The translations under genes were made by a program, and so were the position numbers. The notes under the pieces are model-generated. The model was not told the DNA's origin. It worked only from the letters and a program-made list of their open reading frames with translations, and did not search any database. A DNA stretch of 64,000 nucleotides, from NCBI GenBank assembly GCA_964477085.1, contig CAYZDF010000002.1, positions 1 through 64,000 of the forward strand. Reading direction: 5' to 3'. This DNA is from Dichloromethanomonas sp964477085 (GTDB taxonomy: Bacteria; Bacillota; Desulfitobacteriia; Desulfitobacteriales; Syntrophobotulaceae). Below are positions 63,916 through 64,000 of the stretch, piece by piece; the stretch's first letter is position 1; every line of letters starts with the position of its first letter.

Positions 63916-64000
63916 ATTGGATTAGAGTTTATCTAGGGCTGTGATGGAGGCTCAGTCAGCTTGTCCAGTAGCTTTTCAGCTAACCTTTTTTTGGCACAGG

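Noticed and set aside
1..64000. CRISPR arrays, tRNA and rRNA genes, insertion sequences, prophage
   Set aside because: No regularly spaced direct repeats, no cloverleaf or rRNA segments and no transposase, integrase or phage structural proteins were recognised by reading.

Overview
This 64 kb window reads as chromosomal DNA of an anaerobic, endospore-forming, cytochrome-c-containing Firmicute, most like Desulfosporosinus, Desulfitobacterium and relatives (inference). The pointers are a GerA/GerB/GerC germinant-receptor operon with spore-coat and SASP-like genes, System II cytochrome c maturation (ResB/CcsA), the siroheme-dependent Ahb heme pathway, a four-subunit 2-oxoacid:ferredoxin oxidoreductase, a Tat-exported NrfC-like protein with an NrfD partner, strong AGGAGG ribosome binding sites, moderate-to-low GC, and many sensor kinases and c-di-GMP proteins. 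I saw no rRNA, tRNA, prophage, transposase or CRISPR array. One 100-N assembly gap lies at 59618-59717.

Layout. 0-3.4 kb: a sugar-binding-type lipoprotein paired with a Cache-like/HAMP/GGDEF/HD-GYP protein. 3.5-10.1 kb (minus strand): a DUF456 membrane protein, the porCDAB operon, then a TIM-barrel isomerase with an acyl-CoA ligase. The 0.5 kb space between the last two groups holds a 160-nt palindromic structured element. 10.4-14.5 kb: a secreted transglutaminase-like protein, a six-heme lipoprotein cytochrome and a convergent nrfD/nrfC-like pair, separated by REP-like and terminator hairpins. 14.9-24.7 kb: resB-ccsA followed by sirC-hemA-hemC-cobA/hemD-ahbC-ahbD-ahbAB, i.e. cytochrome c assembly and heme supply next to the multiheme cytochrome. 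25-29.2 kb: a hybrid kinase whose receiver is split by a frameshift, a lone receiver and a TetR regulator, with a long perfect palindrome between.

29.6-41.7 kb: a chemosensory operon (cheY-cheA-cheW-mcp-cheR-cheB) continuing into a multi-PAS hybrid kinase and a lone receiver, then a GGDEF-EAL protein. No flagellar genes are present. 41.8-45.5 kb: a DUF2628-like fragment and pyruvate carboxylase. 45.7-51.4 kb: spore germination and coat genes (gerA-gerB-gerC, a small two-helix gene fitting a receptor D subunit, a SASP-like gene, two coat-type genes). 51.9-55.8 kb: an FMN-binding GltB-like protein, Rrf2 regulator, mnmA, and a membrane Fe-S protein behind a CsoR/CstR-like operator. 56.1-61.9 kb: a second GGDEF-HD-GYP protein, a lipoprotein interrupted by the assembly gap, and a sporulation-type sensor kinase. 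62.0-63.8 kb: an Agr-type peptide locus in which two tandem small membrane proteins precede agrB and agrD.

The points most worth a second look are the agr-like locus with two kinase-less membrane domains, the 160-nt element at 7378-7537 with repeated ANGGA motifs, the single-chain AhbA-AhbB fusion, the hexaheme/NrfC/NrfD set lacking a recognised terminal reductase, the unlisted D-subunit-like gene after gerC, and the CsoR-like operator at 55.1 kb.
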